A DNA stretch of 64,000 nt. It comes from Flexifilum sp963727545 (GTDB taxonomy: Bacteria; Chloroflexota; Anaerolineae; Aggregatilineales; Phototrophicaceae). The stretch lies in the NCBI GenBank assembly GCA_963727545.1, contig CAVSGS010000020.1, positions 62,001-126,000 of the forward strand. The letters run 5' to 3'. Shown in pieces: positions 26,921 through 36,203 of the stretch. How positions within the stretch are numbered: the stretch's first letter is position 1; the number at the start of each line of letters is the position of its first letter. Under the pieces are notes generated by a model that saw only the letters and a program-made list of their open reading frames with translations, did no database searches and was not told the DNA's origin. A program made the translations under genes and the position numbers.

Positions 26921-27374
26921 TTACGCGACCGGCTTGCTGGCGATCTCCGGCTGCTGGACGCGCGTTTCGCGCTGCTGCTTGGTCTGGCGCTCCGCCAAGA
27001 AGTAGCTGCCGATCACGAACGCCGCCGCGCTGAATTGCAGGATAACGCCCTGCCACGTCGCGAAAATGCCCATCCACTGACCGAACCAGTACGGGAGCTG
27101 CAGCCCCACAATCGGCGTGATCGGCAGCCAGCCGACCGTCTGCATGACGTGAACGGTATTGCCGACCATCGTCACCAGCACCAGACCGATGAAAATTCCG
27201 GTCACGACCAGCATCTTCTTATAGGGCAGCCGCACTTGCAGCGCGAAAGTGATCACGCCGACGATCGCAAGCGATCCCCGACGAAGCCTCATCCTGCGCC
27301 GCTGCCGGGTTGATCGCTGCCGACAAGGTAAGCAGCAGCACCACGAGCATTCCTGCTCGACGTAAAAGGTTCAC
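26921..27374 (-). pseudogene. FTR1/EfeU-family iron permease with large internal deletion
   Basis: GTG 27374 with AGAGGAG upstream encodes a signal peptide (NLLRRAGMLVVLLLTLSAA, then INPAAAQDEASSG). After about 38 codons the sequence jumps, one frame over, into AIVGVITFALQVRLPYKKML and WLPITPIVGLQLPYWFGQWM, the last membrane segments of FTR1-type permeases. The middle several hundred residues, including the REXXE iron motifs, are missing. A deletion within the gene, with short similarity between CTTCGTCGGGGATCGC and GCGATCGTCGG at the joint, explains this. No functional transporter can be made. An assembly collapse is the alternative. Confidence 0.75.
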
Positions 27375-27697
27375 TGGAAAACTCCTCTATGCGGTTATCG
27401 AAGCTAATTCGTGCTCCCACCATACTGAAATCCCCCATGACTTCTACAAGCGGGACCAATTCCAACCTTTGTGCGCTGTGCGTCTCGATTTTTCGGCTGG
27501 CAAAGTCGATTCGCACCATGCGCGAACGCGGTTAATTTGCGAGGTAACGCCCGGATCGAGTTCAGCCTTCGGGTGCTAAAACCCGGCACCCGTTTGTGCT
27601 CAGGCATTGCCCTCTGCGGGCTTGCGCTCCCTTATAGGCGATCTGCGCCTGCGTTGCGGTGATCGGCTAACCCGCTTATGATCTCCCGGTCTATTTG
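27375..27697. other. Intergenic stretch between FTR1 remnant and lacI-type gene
   Basis: No gene is seen. A hairpin with 7-bp arms CGGGTGC/GCACCCG lies at 27570-27592, followed by TTTG. It may be a weak terminator or leader remnant. The promoter and operator of the LacI gene begin at 27698. Confidence 0.4.
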
Positions 27698-27760
27698 TTG
27701 ACAAGTGGACAAACTCACGCTAGGATACAGCTACGTTACCGTAACGTAGCGTAACGTTAC
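27698..27760 (+). promoter_or_regulatory. LacI-family promoter with overlapping operators
   Basis: A near-consensus sigma-70 promoter has TTGACA at 27698-27703, a 17-bp spacer and TAGGAT at 27721-27726. Directly downstream is the 19-bp palindrome CTACGTTACCGTAACGTAG (27731-27749), symmetric about a central base. A second palindrome, GTAACGTTAC, follows at 27751-27760. The position over the start site fits autorepression by the LacI-type protein encoded 12 bp on. No copy of this palindrome was seen before the ABC gene. Confidence 0.75.
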
Positions 27761-27772
27761 AGGACGACATTT

Positions 27773-28786
27773 ATGGAAAAATTAAACGTAACCATCGCTG
27801 ACGTCGCCGAACTCGCGCAAGTTTCCAAAATGAGCGTCTCGCGCGTGCTCAACGGTCAAACCGGCGTCTCGGAAAAAACCCGGCAGCGCATTCTTCAAGC
27901 CGTTGAAGAACTTGGGTACGAGCCGAGTGTACGCTCACGAGTGGCGGGTTCGAATTTGATCGCCCTACTCATCCCCGACATTACGACCACCTACATGGGC
28001 GAGATCTTGCGCGGGGTCTCCGGTGCCGCCGAGCGCTTGAATTATGGCTTGATGCTGTACACGCAAGGCTCGGTCAACCATGCTCAGCGCACGAACTACT
28101 ACCTTTCACTCCTGAACAACGCACTCGTTGATGGCGTGCTGATGGTGGTTCCGCTCGACTACGAAGTGATCGTCCGTGACATCAAAGAGCACGACCTCGC
28201 CTATGTGATCGTGGATCACCACAACGGCACCGGCAACGAGCCGAGCATCACCGCGACCAATCGCAAAGGCGTGCGCGATGCGATGCGCCACCTGCTTGCG
28301 CTCGGTCACCGGCGGATCGGCTTTATCACCGGACGCATGGACATGGTCTGTTCGCACGACCGCTTGCAGGGCTACCGCGAAGGTCTGGCGGAAGTCGGCT
28401 TGGAGTACGATCCCGAACTCATCCGCGAAGGTGATTTCATGCAGCCGACCGGCTTCCAGCACGCGCAAGCGCTGCTGCAACTCCCGGAGCCGCCGACCGC
28501 GATCTTCGCCTCCAACGACGTGATGGCGTTCGGCGTCATGGATGCGGCGAAAGCGAATGGGCTGACGGTCGGTCGCGACATCTCGATCATCGGTTTTGAC
28601 GATATTCCCATGGCTTCGCAAGTTTACCCGGCGCTGACGACCGTTCGTCAGCCACTGGCGGAGATGGGTGAAGCCGCCCTCGACATGTTAGTCACCCTGC
28701 TGCAAGGGCGCACCGTGCTGAATCCCCGTCAGGAACTGCCAACTGAATTGATTATCCGCCAATCGACAGGTCATATCTCTTCATAG
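27773..28786 (+). CDS. LacI-family transcriptional regulator
   Basis: The N-terminal helix-turn-helix reads TIADVAELAQVSKMSVSRVLN, followed by the hinge VSEKTRQRILQAVEELGYEPS. A periplasmic-binding-protein-like effector domain follows (LIALLIPDITTTYMGEILRG to TTVRQPLAEMGEAALDML). The length of 337 residues is typical. It probably senses a sugar and controls the ABC importer and GH3 enzyme that follow, as well as itself through the palindromes at 27731-27760. ATG 27773 has AGGACG upstream. Confidence 0.93.
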   Translation: MEKLNVTIADVAELAQVSKMSVSRVLNGQTGVSEKTRQRILQAVEELGYEPSVRSRVAGSNLIALLIPDITTTYMGEILRGVSGAAERLNYGLMLYTQGSVNHAQRTNYYLSLLNNALVDGVLMVVPLDYEVIVRDIKEHDLAYVIVDHHNGTGNEPSITATNRKGVRDAMRHLLALGHRRIGFITGRMDMVCSHDRLQGYREGLAEVGLEYDPELIREGDFMQPTGFQHAQALLQLPEPPTAIFASNDVMAFGVMDAAKANGLTVGRDISIIGFDDIPMASQVYPALTTVRQPLAEMGEAALDMLVTLLQGRTVLNPRQELPTELIIRQSTGHISS

Positions 28787-28940
28787 CGAGTGACCCAATC
28801 AAGTGAAGGAAAGCCTCGTCGATGCTGTTTTGAGCGTAGTGTAAGCATAAGCCAGAAGGGAGGACGAAAGCGCATTCGACCAGATCGGCTAAGTATGGTA
28901 CTGGCATTTCTAGAGAAATATTTCTAAGGAGCTATAACCC

Positions 28941-30215
28941 ATGACTAGAACTTATCGTTTCATCGCGCTGATCCTCGTCGTCGTATTCGGCGCGGCATTG
29001 TCATTCGGTGCGGTGGCAGCACAAGACCCGGTGACAATCAACTGGTGGCACATCAGCACCGATACCGCGCAAGCTGCCTACTGGCAGGGACTTGCTGACG
29101 CCTATACGGCAGATCACCCTAACGTGACCTTTGACATCACCATTCTGGAAAATGACGCCTTCAAGCAGAAACTGACCACGGTCATGCAGGCGGGCGACCC
29201 GCCGGACCTGTTCCAGAGCTGGGGCGGCGCAGTTCTGTGGAACTTCGCCAACAATGGCTTGGTGCGCAACATCGCGCCCGAACTCACCGGCGATTGGTAC
29301 GATTCGTTCGCAGTTCCCGCCGCCGTCGACCTCTACGGTCAAAATGGCGAGTATTACGGCGTCCCGTGGGACTGGGGCGCAGTCGGCATGTTCTATAACA
29401 AGGCGCTGTTCGCACAGGCGGGCATCGATGCCGTTCCGACGACTTGGGCGGAATTCCTCACCGACGTTCAGACTCTGAAAGACGCCGGTATCACCCCGAT
29501 TTCCGTCGGTGAAGGCGAAACGTGGACCGGTCACTTCTGGTGGGTGTATCTGGCGACCCGCATCGGCGGCAAGAACGCCTTCCTGAATGCTTACGACCGC
29601 ACCGGTTCGTTCGCTGATCAGCCGTTTGTTGATGCCGGTCAGAAACTCGCCGACCTCGTGGCGATGGAACCCTTCGAAGACGGTTTCCTCGGCGTGAACC
29701 ACAATGACTCCGAAGCCATCTTCGGCAACGGCGAAGCGGCAATGATGCTGCAAGGACAGTGGGGCGTATCCGCTCAAGCGCAGTACAGCACTGACGGTCA
29801 GGGCATCGGCGAAGACCTCGGTTGGTTCCCCTTCCCGATGGTCGAAGGCGGCGCCGGTGATCCGGCTGACGTGTTCGGCGGCGGCAACGGTATCGCGGTG
29901 GGCGCGAATGCCCCCGACGAAGCCGTTGACTTCCTCAAGTTCGTGACCAATGAAGAGAACAACGCCGCTAGCGCGTTCTTCGGCGTGCCGACGGTCAAGG
30001 GCACGGAGTCGGCGATCACCGACCCGGTCTTGCAGCAAATCGTCGAAGCCCGTAACGGCGCTCCGTACTTCCAGCTTTACTACGATCAATTCCTGCCGCC
30101 GGCGGTTGGTGGCGCGGTCAACGACGCAGTCGCCACGATCTTCGCGGGCACGGCGTCGCCAGCAGAAGCAGCGCAGGCAATCGAAGATACGGCAGCGATG
30201 GAGCTGACTCCGTAG
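28941..30215 (+). CDS. ABC sugar transporter, extracellular solute-binding protein (family 1)
   Basis: A signal peptide (FIALILVVVFGAALSFGAVAA, cleaved before QDPVT) precedes a mature family 1 binding protein. Motifs include TINWWHISTDTAQ, MQAGDPPDLFQSWGG, GVPWDWGAVGMFYNK and GNGEAAMMLQGQWG. There is no lipobox Cys, so it is secreted or retained by other means. It captures an oligosaccharide for the two permeases downstream. The ribosome site AAGGAG lies inside the intergenic region just after a 12-bp palindrome, AGAAATATTTCT (28914-28925). Confidence 0.92.
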   Translation: MTRTYRFIALILVVVFGAALSFGAVAAQDPVTINWWHISTDTAQAAYWQGLADAYTADHPNVTFDITILENDAFKQKLTTVMQAGDPPDLFQSWGGAVLWNFANNGLVRNIAPELTGDWYDSFAVPAAVDLYGQNGEYYGVPWDWGAVGMFYNKALFAQAGIDAVPTTWAEFLTDVQTLKDAGITPISVGEGETWTGHFWWVYLATRIGGKNAFLNAYDRTGSFADQPFVDAGQKLADLVAMEPFEDGFLGVNHNDSEAIFGNGEAAMMLQGQWGVSAQAQYSTDGQGIGEDLGWFPFPMVEGGAGDPADVFGGGNGIAVGANAPDEAVDFLKFVTNEENNAASAFFGVPTVKGTESAITDPVLQQIVEARNGAPYFQLYYDQFLPPAVGGAVNDAVATIFAGTASPAEAAQAIEDTAAMELTP

Positions 30216-30239
30216 TTTCAGCTTGCCGCTGAACGTGGG

Positions 30240-30335
30240 CGTGTGACCGCCGGAGTCCGGCGACACGTCCACACCTTCCCCGAAAGGTGAAATGCAGGCG
30301 TGCCGAGGCTGTTTGTCACAGTCTCCGGCACGCCT
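30240..30335 (+). promoter_or_regulatory. Two intercistronic hairpins between binding protein and permeases
   Basis: Hairpin one (30240-30267) has CGTGT/ACACG outer arms and a GCCGGA/TCCGGC inner stem. Hairpin two (30296-30335) has a perfect 10-bp stem AGGCGTGCCG/CGGCACGCCT. No U-tract follows. Such hairpins often stabilise the upstream binding-protein message relative to the permease message. Confidence 0.6.
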
Positions 30336-30384
30336 CAAATTATCGCTATTGTTTGCCTTCTTGGTTGAGTAAAGAGAAGTATCT

Positions 30385-31338
30385 ATGTCGGCACCATCTC
30401 GCATTTTGCCCAGCAGTTACGAACAAGCTGCTCACTACAAGCGACGCACGCAATGGAATAAGGCATTGTTGGTCACGCTGTTTACGCTGCCCGGCATGAT
30501 CATCTTCTTCCTGTTCGTGCTGGTGCCGATCGGACAGTCGGCGGTCTTCAGCCTCTACAAATGGGACGGGTTCGGTCCGCCCACCAATTTCATTGGGCTG
30601 AAGAACTACGACACGCTGATCCACAACTCAGTCTTCCAACTGGCGTTGGGACACACCTTCGGCATCATGGGCTTGTCGCTGACGATCCAGCTTCCGCTGG
30701 CGCTCAGCTTAGCTCTGCTGGTCGGGCGCGGTAAGCTGCGCTTCAAGCGAGTGTTCCGCATGGTCTTGTTCATCCCCTACGTTTTTTCCGAGGTGATCAC
30801 CGGTATCATCTGGCGCTACGTGCTCACTCCCGGCGCAGGTATGGCGAACGTCGTCCTTGGCACGCTCATTCCGAACTTCCAGCCGATCGCGTGGCTCGGC
30901 GACACCAACATCGTGCTCTACGCTTATTTTGCCGTGCTGACGTGGAAATTCTTCGGCTTCCACATGATTCTCTACATGGCGGGGTTGCAAAATGTCCCCC
31001 CTGACCTCGAAGACGCAGCACGCATCGACGGCGCAAGCGAATGGGAAGTGCTGCGCCACATCACGCTGCCGCTGCTCGGCAGCACTATCCGCCTCACGAT
31101 CTTCCTATCGGTGCTCGGCTCGTTCCAGCAGTTCGTGCTGGTCTGGGTGATGACCCAGGGCGGTCCGGTCAACGCCAGTGAATTGGTAGCGACCTATCTC
31201 TATAAGTTCGGCATCACGCGCTTCATGCTCGGTTACGGCAGCGCGATCGCCGTGGTTCTGTTCGCAATCGGCTTCGTGTTCTCGATCGGCTACCAGCGGA
31301 TTATCATGCGTCAAGACTACGCGGTCGAGAGCATTTAA
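30385..31338 (+). CDS. ABC sugar transporter permease (MalF-like)
   Basis: The 317-residue protein has six predicted helices starting at VTLFTLPGMIIFFLFVLVP. The EAA loop EDAARIDGASEWEVLRHITL contacts the ATPase subunit. It pairs with the second permease, which begins 11 bp downstream, to form the inner-membrane channel of a CUT1-type carbohydrate importer. No ATPase gene is in the operon, so a shared MsiK-like ATPase encoded elsewhere is inferred. Confidence 0.93.
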   Translation: MSAPSRILPSSYEQAAHYKRRTQWNKALLVTLFTLPGMIIFFLFVLVPIGQSAVFSLYKWDGFGPPTNFIGLKNYDTLIHNSVFQLALGHTFGIMGLSLTIQLPLALSLALLVGRGKLRFKRVFRMVLFIPYVFSEVITGIIWRYVLTPGAGMANVVLGTLIPNFQPIAWLGDTNIVLYAYFAVLTWKFFGFHMILYMAGLQNVPPDLEDAARIDGASEWEVLRHITLPLLGSTIRLTIFLSVLGSFQQFVLVWVMTQGGPVNASELVATYLYKFGITRFMLGYGSAIAVVLFAIGFVFSIGYQRIIMRQDYAVESI

Positions 31339-31349
31339 AGGGTGGAATT

Positions 31350-32195
31350 ATGAGTTCGACACAGTGGCTTCAACGTACGTTCCGAGACGTACTCAAGTAC
31401 GGCATCCTCATCATACTCTGCTTGATCATCATGGGACCGGTAGCGACGGCAGTGTTGGGCAGTATCCGCACAACCGGCGAATTTCAATCGGCACCGTTCG
31501 GACTGCCGACTCAAGGCATCCAATGGGGAAACTATCTCGACATCCTGCTCGGCTCCGCCTTCTGGAACTCGCTTAAGAACAGCTTGGTGCTCACGGGTGC
31601 GGTCACCATCCTGAACGTGACGCTTGCCAGCATGTTGGCATTCGTCTTCACGCGGGTGACTTTTCGCGGACGCACGCTGCTGTTCAACATCCTGCTGCTC
31701 GGCTTGCTGTTCCCCGCCGTGATCGCCATCCTGCCGATCTTCATCGAGGTGCGCCAGCTCAAACTGATCGACAACATGTGGGGTGTGATCCTCCCGATGG
31801 TCGCTTTCGGGCTGCCCGGCAGCGTGGTCATTTTGCGGAGTTTCTTCATTCACGTTCCCAGCGAACTTGAGGATGCCGCCTACATCGACGGTGCGACCAC
31901 ATTCGGCTTTTTCCGTTACATCCTGCTCCCGTTGGCACGTCCGGCACTGCTGGCAGTCGCCACCCTGCAAGTAATCGCCGCCTGGAACGAGTATTTTCTC
32001 CCCTTGGTGGTGCTCAACGACCAATCGATGTGGCCCCTGCCGCTCGGCATCATGCAGTTTCAAGGTCAGTACGGCACGGATTACGCCCGCATCATGGCTT
32101 ACGTGACCCTCTTGATCATCCCGGCGGTGATCTTCTACCTGTTTGCCGAAAAATACATCGTGACGGGACTGACCGGCGGTGAACTCAAAGGCTAA
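31350..32195 (+). CDS. ABC sugar transporter permease (MalG-like)
   Basis: The 281-residue protein has six predicted helices and the EAA loop ELEDAAYIDGATTFGFFRYI followed by LPLARPAL. It ends EKYIVTGLTGGELKG, the typical MalG-type C-terminus that reaches the ATPase. It is the second permease of the importer and lies 42 bp before the GH3 gene on the same strand. Confidence 0.93.
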   Translation: MSSTQWLQRTFRDVLKYGILIILCLIIMGPVATAVLGSIRTTGEFQSAPFGLPTQGIQWGNYLDILLGSAFWNSLKNSLVLTGAVTILNVTLASMLAFVFTRVTFRGRTLLFNILLLGLLFPAVIAILPIFIEVRQLKLIDNMWGVILPMVAFGLPGSVVILRSFFIHVPSELEDAAYIDGATTFGFFRYILLPLARPALLAVATLQVIAAWNEYFLPLVVLNDQSMWPLPLGIMQFQGQYGTDYARIMAYVTLLIIPAVIFYLFAEKYIVTGLTGGELKG

Positions 32196-32237
32196 GCGGG
32201 TTTTAATTTTTCCTAACTCAAAATGGATTAAGCACTC

Positions 32238-34584
32238 ATGACGACGAAAACTCCATCGCACATGGATTCGGCTCTGCCTGTCGAAGCGCGGGTCGACGCG
32301 CTGATGGCAGAGATGACCCTCGAAGAAAAAATCGCTCAACTCGGCAGCTATTGGGTCTACGAAATGCTCGACGGCAGCACCTATTCCCCGGAAAAAGCGG
32401 AGCGACTGCTGCACAACGGCATCGGACAGATCACGCGCGTCGGTGGGTCGAGCAACCTCCGCCCGGCTCAGGTCGCGGCGTTGGCGAACCAAATTCAGAA
32501 ATATCTCATCGAAAACACCCGTTTGGGTATCCCGGCGGTGATTCACGAGGAATGCTGCAGCGGCTACATGACGCGCGGCGCGACCGTCTTCCCACAGGCG
32601 ATCGGTGTTGCCAGCACGTGGGATCCCGAACTCACCCAAGCGATGGGCGACGTGATCCGCCAGCAGATGCGTGCCGTCGGCGCACACCACGCCCTCGCGC
32701 CGGTGCTCGACGTCGCCCGTGATGCCCGCTGGGGGCGCACCGAAGAAACTTTCGGCGAAGACCCCTACCTGACCGCTCGTCTCGGCGTCGCCTACATCAA
32801 GGGCATTCAAGGCGATGACCTGAAACACGGCATCGCGGCGACCGGCAAGCATTTTGTCGGCTACAGCGTGACCGAAGGCGGCATGAACTGGGCACCGGCA
32901 CATCTCGGCTGGCGCGAACTACGCGAGGTCTATCTCTACCCCTTCGAAGCCGCGATCCGTGAGGCGAAAATGGCGTCGATTATGAACGCCTATCACGAAA
33001 TCGACGGCATCCCCTGCGGGAGTTCCAAGGAACTGCTGACCGACCTGCTGCGCGAGGAATGGGGCTTCGACGGCACGGTCGTCTCCGATTACTTCGCCGT
33101 CAATATGCTGCTGGAATATCACCACGTCGCGCCGACCAAGAGCGCAGCAGCGAAGCAGGCGCTCGCCGCCGGCATCGACGTCGAACTCCCCAGCACCGAC
33201 TGCTTCGGTGATCCGCTGCTGGCAGCCGTCAAGAACGGCGACGTGCCGATGGAACTGATCGACCGGGCGCTGCGGCGCGTGCTGGCGCAGAAGTTCGTGC
33301 TCGGCGTCTTCGATCAGCCCTACGTCGACGTCGAAGCGGTCAATTTCGATACGCCGGAACAACGCCAGTTCGCCCGCGAGATCGCCCACAAGACGATGGT
33401 CCTGCTCAAGAACGAGGACGACTTCCTGCCGCTGAGCAAGCAGCTTGACTCGATTGCGGTGATCGGTCCTAGCGCCGACAGCGTGCGTAACTTGTTCGGC
33501 GACTACGCCTACCCCGCTCACATGGAAATGCTGATCGAAGCGACCGCTCAGAACAACATGTTCAACCAGCCGCTCCCCGAAGGACTCAATGCCCAAAGCG
33601 CCGATGACTTCATCCCGGCGATCAGCGTCCTCGCAGCGATCAAGGCGCAGGTCAGCCCCGACACGAAAGTCATTTACGCGCGCGGCTGCGACGTCACCGA
33701 TCCGTCAACTGACGGTTTCGCCGCCGCCGTCGACGCCGCCAAGCAAGCCAAGGTCGCTGTCGTGGTCGTCGGCGACAAAGCCGGGCTTGTCGGATACCTG
33801 CACCAGCGGCGAAGCCCGCGACCGTGCCGTCTTGACGCTCCCCGGCGTCCAAGCCGACCTCGTCAAAGCGATCTACGAGACCGGCACGCCGGTCGTGCTG
33901 GTACTGATCAACGGGCGTCCGGTCAGCCTCGAATGGATCGCCGAGAGCGTCCCCGCGATTGTCGAGGCGTGGTTCCCCAGCGAAGAAGGCGCCAACGCCC
34001 TCGCCGACGTGCTGTTCGGCGACGTGAATCCCGGCGGCAAGCTGCCGATCAGCTTCCCGCGAACAGTCGGGCAGATCCCGGTCTTCTATGGGCATCGCCC
34101 ATCCGGTGGGCGCTCACACTGGAAGGAAAACTACGTCGAAACCAGCGTCAAGCCGCTCTATCCGTTCGGCTACGGCTTAAGCTATACCAAGTTCGAATTC
34201 AGCAATTTGCGGATCGATGCGGCGACCGCCCAAGCCGGTGATCACGTCACCGTGCAGGTGGACGTGACCAACGTCGGCGGGCGCAGCGGTGACGAAGTGG
34301 TGCAGCTTTACACCCATCAGGAAGTTCAGCACATCACCCGCCCGGTCAAGGAACTGAAGGCGTTCAAGCGAATCACGCTGGAGCCGCAAGCGACTAAAAC
34401 GGTCACCTTCCGCCTCGCCGTCGATCAGCTTGCCTTCTACAATCGCGAGAACGTCTATGTGGTCGAACCGGGCAAGGTCGACGTGATGGTCGGCAGTTCG
34501 TCGCAGGACATCCACTGCACGGGAGCATTCGAAATCACCGGCGCGACGACGCCGATCAGCAAGAAAGTATTCTTCAGCAGCTAG
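32238..34584 (+). pseudogene. GH3 beta-glycosidase (glucosidase/xylosidase type), one frameshift
   Basis: The GH3 N-terminal barrel runs from DALMAEMTLEEKIAQLGSYW. It includes the substrate loop KHFVGYS and the nucleophile region GTVVSDYFAV (Asp in SDY). The C-terminal domain and a fibronectin-like domain (VTVQVDVTNVGGRSGDEVVQ) follow. The frame is lost after VVVVGDKAGL: removing one T of TT at 33787-33788 gives AGLSDTCTSGEARDRA and restores a product of about 782 residues. There is no signal peptide, so it would cleave imported oligosaccharides in the cytoplasm. Given the single homopolymer lesion, a sequencing error is plausible. Confidence 0.85.
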
Positions 34585-34603
34585 AACATCAGCGAATGCT
34601 TTC

Positions 34604-34631
34604 GTAGGGGCGCACGGCGGTGCGCCCCTAC
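34604..34631. repeat. Family A palindromic repeat, copy A3
   Basis: Arms GTAGGGGCGCAC and GTGCGCCCCTAC flank a GGCG centre. The 28 bp are identical to the copy at 59236-59263. It lies 20 bp after the GH3 stop. Confidence 0.85.
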
Positions 34632-34670
34632 GCACCAATTTTACCCGAGTTTCACCCAACTTCGCCGCTT

Positions 34671-34968
34671 TGACCCCACCCCCAGCCCCTAACAAGGGTA
34701 GGTATTTAATTAACCTCACCCCCTGCCCCCTCTCCACGATGTGGAGAGGGGGTAAAAACAGGTTACAAAGGGTGTTTAAAGTCCCCTCTCTATGTAATGG
34801 AGAGGGGATTTAGGGGTGAGGTAAGCGTAGAGTTAAAAACCTACCCCTGTCAGACCCCCAGCCCCTCCCCGATTTCAGGGAGGGGAGAGAACACGGTGCT
34901 TTTTGCTTTCGCCCTTCCCTGAAGTCGGGGAAAGGGGGCGAGCGCAGCGAGCGGGGATGGGGTCAATA
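34671..34968. repeat. Family B composite inverted-repeat array
   Basis: This fills most of the 445-bp gap between the GH3 gene and the convergent dehydratase gene. Nested units include CCTCACCCC (34714) with GGGGTGAGG (34813) enclosing two hairpins: CCCTCTCCAC/GTGGAGAGGG, and a CCCCTCTC...GAGAGGGG pair around TATGTAATG. A further unit carries CCCCTCCCC/GGGAGGGG and CCTTCCCTG/GGGGAAAGG stems. Outer TTGACCCCA and TGGGGTCAA ends close the array. No coding potential is seen. It resembles a cluster of non-autonomous palindromic elements. Confidence 0.7.
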
Positions 34969-35029
34969 TTTGAGCATTCATTTCCTTAGCTCAGTCCCTA
35001 TAGACGCCACGCCCCTACGCGCTCCTCAC

Positions 35030-36193
35030 TCAGTGACTTTCGGCTTGACGCTTGTGCCAATCATCGGCAAACAGGTTGAAATGCGTCGGTTGGCGCGGGT
35101 GCGCCGCGATCACGTCCTCGTCGAGTGTCACACCCAAGCCGGGACCCTCCGGCAGCGCGAAATAGCCATCGATCACTTCCGGCACACCGGGAGCCGCCGC
35201 CTTGACGTAGAGATCGGCGAAATCGTTGAAGTGTTCCTGAATCTTGAAGTTGTCGGTACAGGCTGCCAGATGCAGCGCCGCCGCCGTCGAGACCGGTCCG
35301 CCGACGTTGTGCGGCGCGATCAGGATGTAGTGGCTCTCGGCGGTCGCCGCCAGCTTCTTCGTATTGAGCAAGCCGCCGAAATGGGTGATGTCCGGCTGGA
35401 TCACGTCCGCCGCCTGCCGCTCGAACAGCTCGCGATACTCGTAAGGCGTGTGAATCCGCTCGCCGGTCGCGACCGGGATGCCGAGCGGCAGAACGGCGTT
35501 ACGCACGTCGCGGAGCGCGCTCAGGTTTTCCGGCGGCACCGGTTCCTCGATCCACGCGGGCTGGAAGCGTGCCAGCTCGCGCGCCATCTCGACCGCCGTC
35601 ACCGGGTTGAAGCGCCCGTGCATCTCGACCAGAATCTCGACGTCCGGTCCAACCGCGGCGTAGACCGCTTCGGTGAGTTCGACCACCCGGCGTTTCTCTG
35701 CCCGGTCGAGTTCGTAGAGTCCCGCGCCGAACGGGTCGAACTTGAGCGCGCGATAGCCTTTCGCCACCACTTGCAGCGCCGCCGCGTGGAATTCATCCGG
35801 CGTGCGCTCCACCCGATACCAGCCATTGGCATAGGCTTTGATTTTGTCGCGCACCGCCCCACCGAGCAGCCGGTAGACCGGCTGATTGAGCGCCTTACCC
35901 ATGATGTCCCAGCAGGCGATCTCGACCATGGCGATCCCGGTCATGACGACCTCGCCGGAGCGCCCAAAATCCTCGCGATACATGCGATGCGTCAGCCGCT
36001 CGATCTCGAATGGATCCGCGCCCAAGACGTAGCGCGGTGCCGCCTCCTGCAGATACGCCAGCAGCGTATCGGTCTTGTTGAGCGGACGCGCTTCGCCGAC
36101 GCCGACCAGCCCATCGTCGGTCGTCACTTTGAGGAAGACGATCTCGCGCCACGGCGTCCCCACCACCAACGGCGTAATGCTCGCAATTTTCAT
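35030..36193 (-). CDS. Enolase-superfamily sugar-acid dehydratase (galactonate dehydratase/MR-like)
   Basis: The 387-residue protein has the capping domain, then a barrel with ALKFDPFGAG, metal-ligand motifs ILVEMHGRFN, WIEEPVPPEN and VATGERIHTPYEYREL, and the catalytic His in APHNVGGPVS. These match the galactonate-dehydratase subgroup of the mandelate racemase branch, which removes water from aldonic acids to give 2-keto-3-deoxy acids. The exact substrate is unknown. ATG 36193 is chosen over TTG 36220 because AAAGG is well placed. It lies 10 bp downstream of the TIM-barrel-like gene. Confidence 0.85.
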   Translation of the reverse strand: MKIASITPLVVGTPWREIVFLKVTTDDGLVGVGEARPLNKTDTLLAYLQEAAPRYVLGADPFEIERLTHRMYREDFGRSGEVVMTGIAMVEIACWDIMGKALNQPVYRLLGGAVRDKIKAYANGWYRVERTPDEFHAAALQVVAKGYRALKFDPFGAGLYELDRAEKRRVVELTEAVYAAVGPDVEILVEMHGRFNPVTAVEMARELARFQPAWIEEPVPPENLSALRDVRNAVLPLGIPVATGERIHTPYEYRELFERQAADVIQPDITHFGGLLNTKKLAATAESHYILIAPHNVGGPVSTAAALHLAACTDNFKIQEHFNDFADLYVKAAAPGVPEVIDGYFALPEGPGLGVTLDEDVIAAHPRQPTHFNLFADDWHKRQAESH

Positions 36194-36203
36194 GATTCGC
36201 CTT

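Noticed and set aside
29001..30404. 467-residue open frame antisense to the sugar-binding protein
   Set aside because: The plus-strand gene has a signal peptide and clear family motifs; the antisense product is low-complexity and has no family.
31335..32903. 522-residue open frame antisense to the permease and GH3 genes
   Set aside because: It spans two clearly coding plus-strand genes and is His/Asp/Arg-rich with no domain.
34671..34968. Possible CRISPR array (repeated C/G-rich units)
   Set aside because: Units are palindromic, unequal in length and spacing, without unique spacers of constant size, and there are no cas genes.
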